From contig JAEZDR010000077.1 in NCBI GenBank assembly GCA_023433265.1, positions 1 through 42,574 of the forward strand: 42,574 nt of DNA, given 5' to 3'. The stretch's first letter is position 1, and every line of letters starts with the position of its first letter. Below, piece by piece: positions 41,708-42,574 of this stretch. Position numbers and translations under genes: made by a program. The notes under the pieces are model-generated. The model was not told where the DNA came from. It worked only from the letters and a program-made list of their open reading frames with translations, and searched no databases. The stretch comes from Bacteroidota bacterium (GTDB lineage: Bacteria; Bacteroidota; Bacteroidia; Chitinophagales; Chitinophagaceae).

Positions 41708-42574
41708 CAACTATTTGAGCTAATTAACTGGTTACACATTCTAAATAGTATTCGCGCACCAACATTCGCATCCCAGTCATTCTCTCCTACCCCTATTTCT
41801 ACGAGATCGAAACCTATTAGTTTCCTGCCACTCTTAAGCACCCTGCTAAACAGGTATAAAACCTGTTCTACTTCAAAGCCTCCAGATACCGGCGTTCCCG
41901 TCGTTGGACAGAGCTTTGGATCCAACCCGTCTATATCAAAGCTTATGTATACATATTGCGGCAGGTGGTCTACTATCTCGTCAACTATCTGCTTCCAGGT
42001 CTCGCCTTCAAACTGCCTTTCTTTTATATCCTTATCGTAATAAGCTACTAACCGGTCAGCGTTTTTCTTTACGAATTCGTACTCCTCCCCGCAATAATCC
42101 CGTATGCCTACATGCACAAATTTCTTTATGGCTGGCACCTCTTTAAAAGCGTTATACATGATGGAGGCATGAGAATAATTGAACCCTTCATAAGCGCACC
42201 TTAAATCCAGGTGCGCATCTACTTGTAGAATTCCATATTCGTTATACTTTTCGGCTAATGCTTTATAAAAGCCCAAAGGAGTGCTATGGTCTCCGCCAAG
42301 GATGGCTACAAGTTTCCCTTTATCCAGCAACGCCTTCGTTTGCTCATAAACCCATTGGTTCAAAAACAAACTGCCTTCGTTTATCTCGCGCTGGCTTTTC
42401 GACATGAATTTGTTAGCTTCTATATCCTCGCCCTTACATATATAATCAATCAGCAATTCAGCTTCTTTGCGCAGGTAATCGCTCTTCAACAGGATGGTTT
42501 TGTTAGCTTCTCTCATGAAGAAACCTTGCTTCCATCCATCCGGCACTTCCGGATCGAATAAGTCCACCTGGAGG
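41707..42574 (-). CDS. Arginase/agmatinase/formimidoylglutamase family hydrolase (5' end outside window)
   Basis: This ureohydrolase-fold enzyme has the binuclear manganese motifs AILGGDHSTPLG, QVDAHLDLR, ISFDIDGLDP and TPVSGGFEVEQ, then IGFDLVEIGVGENDW. It hydrolyses a guanidino or formimino group; arginase, agmatinase and formimidoylglutamase cannot be separated here. The coding frame continues through the window edge (LQ before VDLFDPEVPDGW), so the GTG at 42567 is probably not the real start and the full protein is likely some 50-70 residues longer. Its stop overlaps the start of the next gene (TGATG), giving a tight three-gene operon. Confidence 0.92.
   Translation of the reverse strand, partial: LQVDLFDPEVPDGWKQGFFMREANKTILLKSDYLRKEAELLIDYICKGEDIEANKFMSKSQREINEGSLFLNQWVYEQTKALLDKGKLVAILGGDHSTPLGFYKALAEKYNEYGILQVDAHLDLRCAYEGFNYSHASIMYNAFKEVPAIKKFVHVGIRDYCGEEYEFVKKNADRLVAYYDKDIKERQFEGETWKQIVDEIVDHLPQYVYISFDIDGLDPKLCPTTGTPVSGGFEVEQVLYLFSRVLKSGRKLIGFDLVEIGVGENDWDANVGARILFRMCNQLISSNS

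Overview
The window looks like a chromosomal segment of a Bacteroidota bacterium, probably family Chitinophagaceae or a close relative. The evidence is gene content: a PorP/SprF-type outer-membrane protein beside a giant secreted protein with a gliding-motility (CHU_C) type IX secretion C-terminal domain, gldA, DUF6427, DUF6089 and DUF420 proteins, a ligase-associated exonuclease, a SMUG2-like glycosylase, and several promoter elements of the Bacteroidota type (TAnnTTTG, some with an upstream TTG). Most of the window is ordinary housekeeping and envelope DNA with short intergenic gaps. No tRNA, rRNA, CRISPR array, intact insertion sequence or prophage gene was found.

Layout. 1-825: the tail of an unrecognised plus-strand gene, then a 630-bp gap with an 11-bp-period repeat. 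826-7590 (minus): PorP/SprF, a 1215-residue PKD/CHU_C secreted protein, and recG. 7745-9552 (plus): a secreted amidohydrolase translationally coupled to a SMUG2-like DNA glycosylase. 9553-11885: an accessory-looking patch with two degraded minus-strand genes and about 500 bp of hairpin-rich DNA without a convincing gene. 11886-17506 (minus): treZ-treY, a second 11-bp tandem repeat, and a PfkB-type phosphofructokinase. 17620-21156 (minus): pcm, two small lipoproteins, and a phosphohexomutase. 21275-26172 (plus): aspartate kinase, a MacB-like ABC permease, tsaD, and a metallo-beta-lactamase-fold exonuclease. 26101-28594 (minus): DUF6427 and a secreted protein of unknown function. 28731-32872: an FAD oxidoreductase, a DUF420 protein with an EF-hand-like loop, and an AspT/YidE-type transporter. 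32977-37496: hisS, gldA (minus), a DivIC/FtsB-like protein, a small hypothetical, nth, and a DUF6089 barrel. 37500-42574: an aminofutalosine-deaminase-like amidohydrolase (minus), prfA (plus), and a three-gene minus-strand operon (arginase family, membrane protein, radical SAM) cut by the window end.

Themes. TreZ and TreY together make trehalose from malto-oligosaccharides. PfkB and the phosphohexomutase add to sugar-phosphate metabolism. PorP/SprF, the CHU_C protein and GldA point to type IX secretion and perhaps gliding. RecG, the SMUG2-like glycosylase, Nth and the exonuclease are DNA-repair functions scattered among them.

The most interesting parts are the 9.6-11.9 kb patch (one gene with a stop codon exactly in its lipobox, another with an in-frame stop inside a conserved-looking domain, then structured DNA), the two 11-bp-period repeats, the missing canonical start of recG, the EF-hand loop in the DUF420 protein, and the cysteine-rich leader of the radical SAM protein. 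I found no convincing new multigene system. All family assignments are from reading the sequence; no searches were run.
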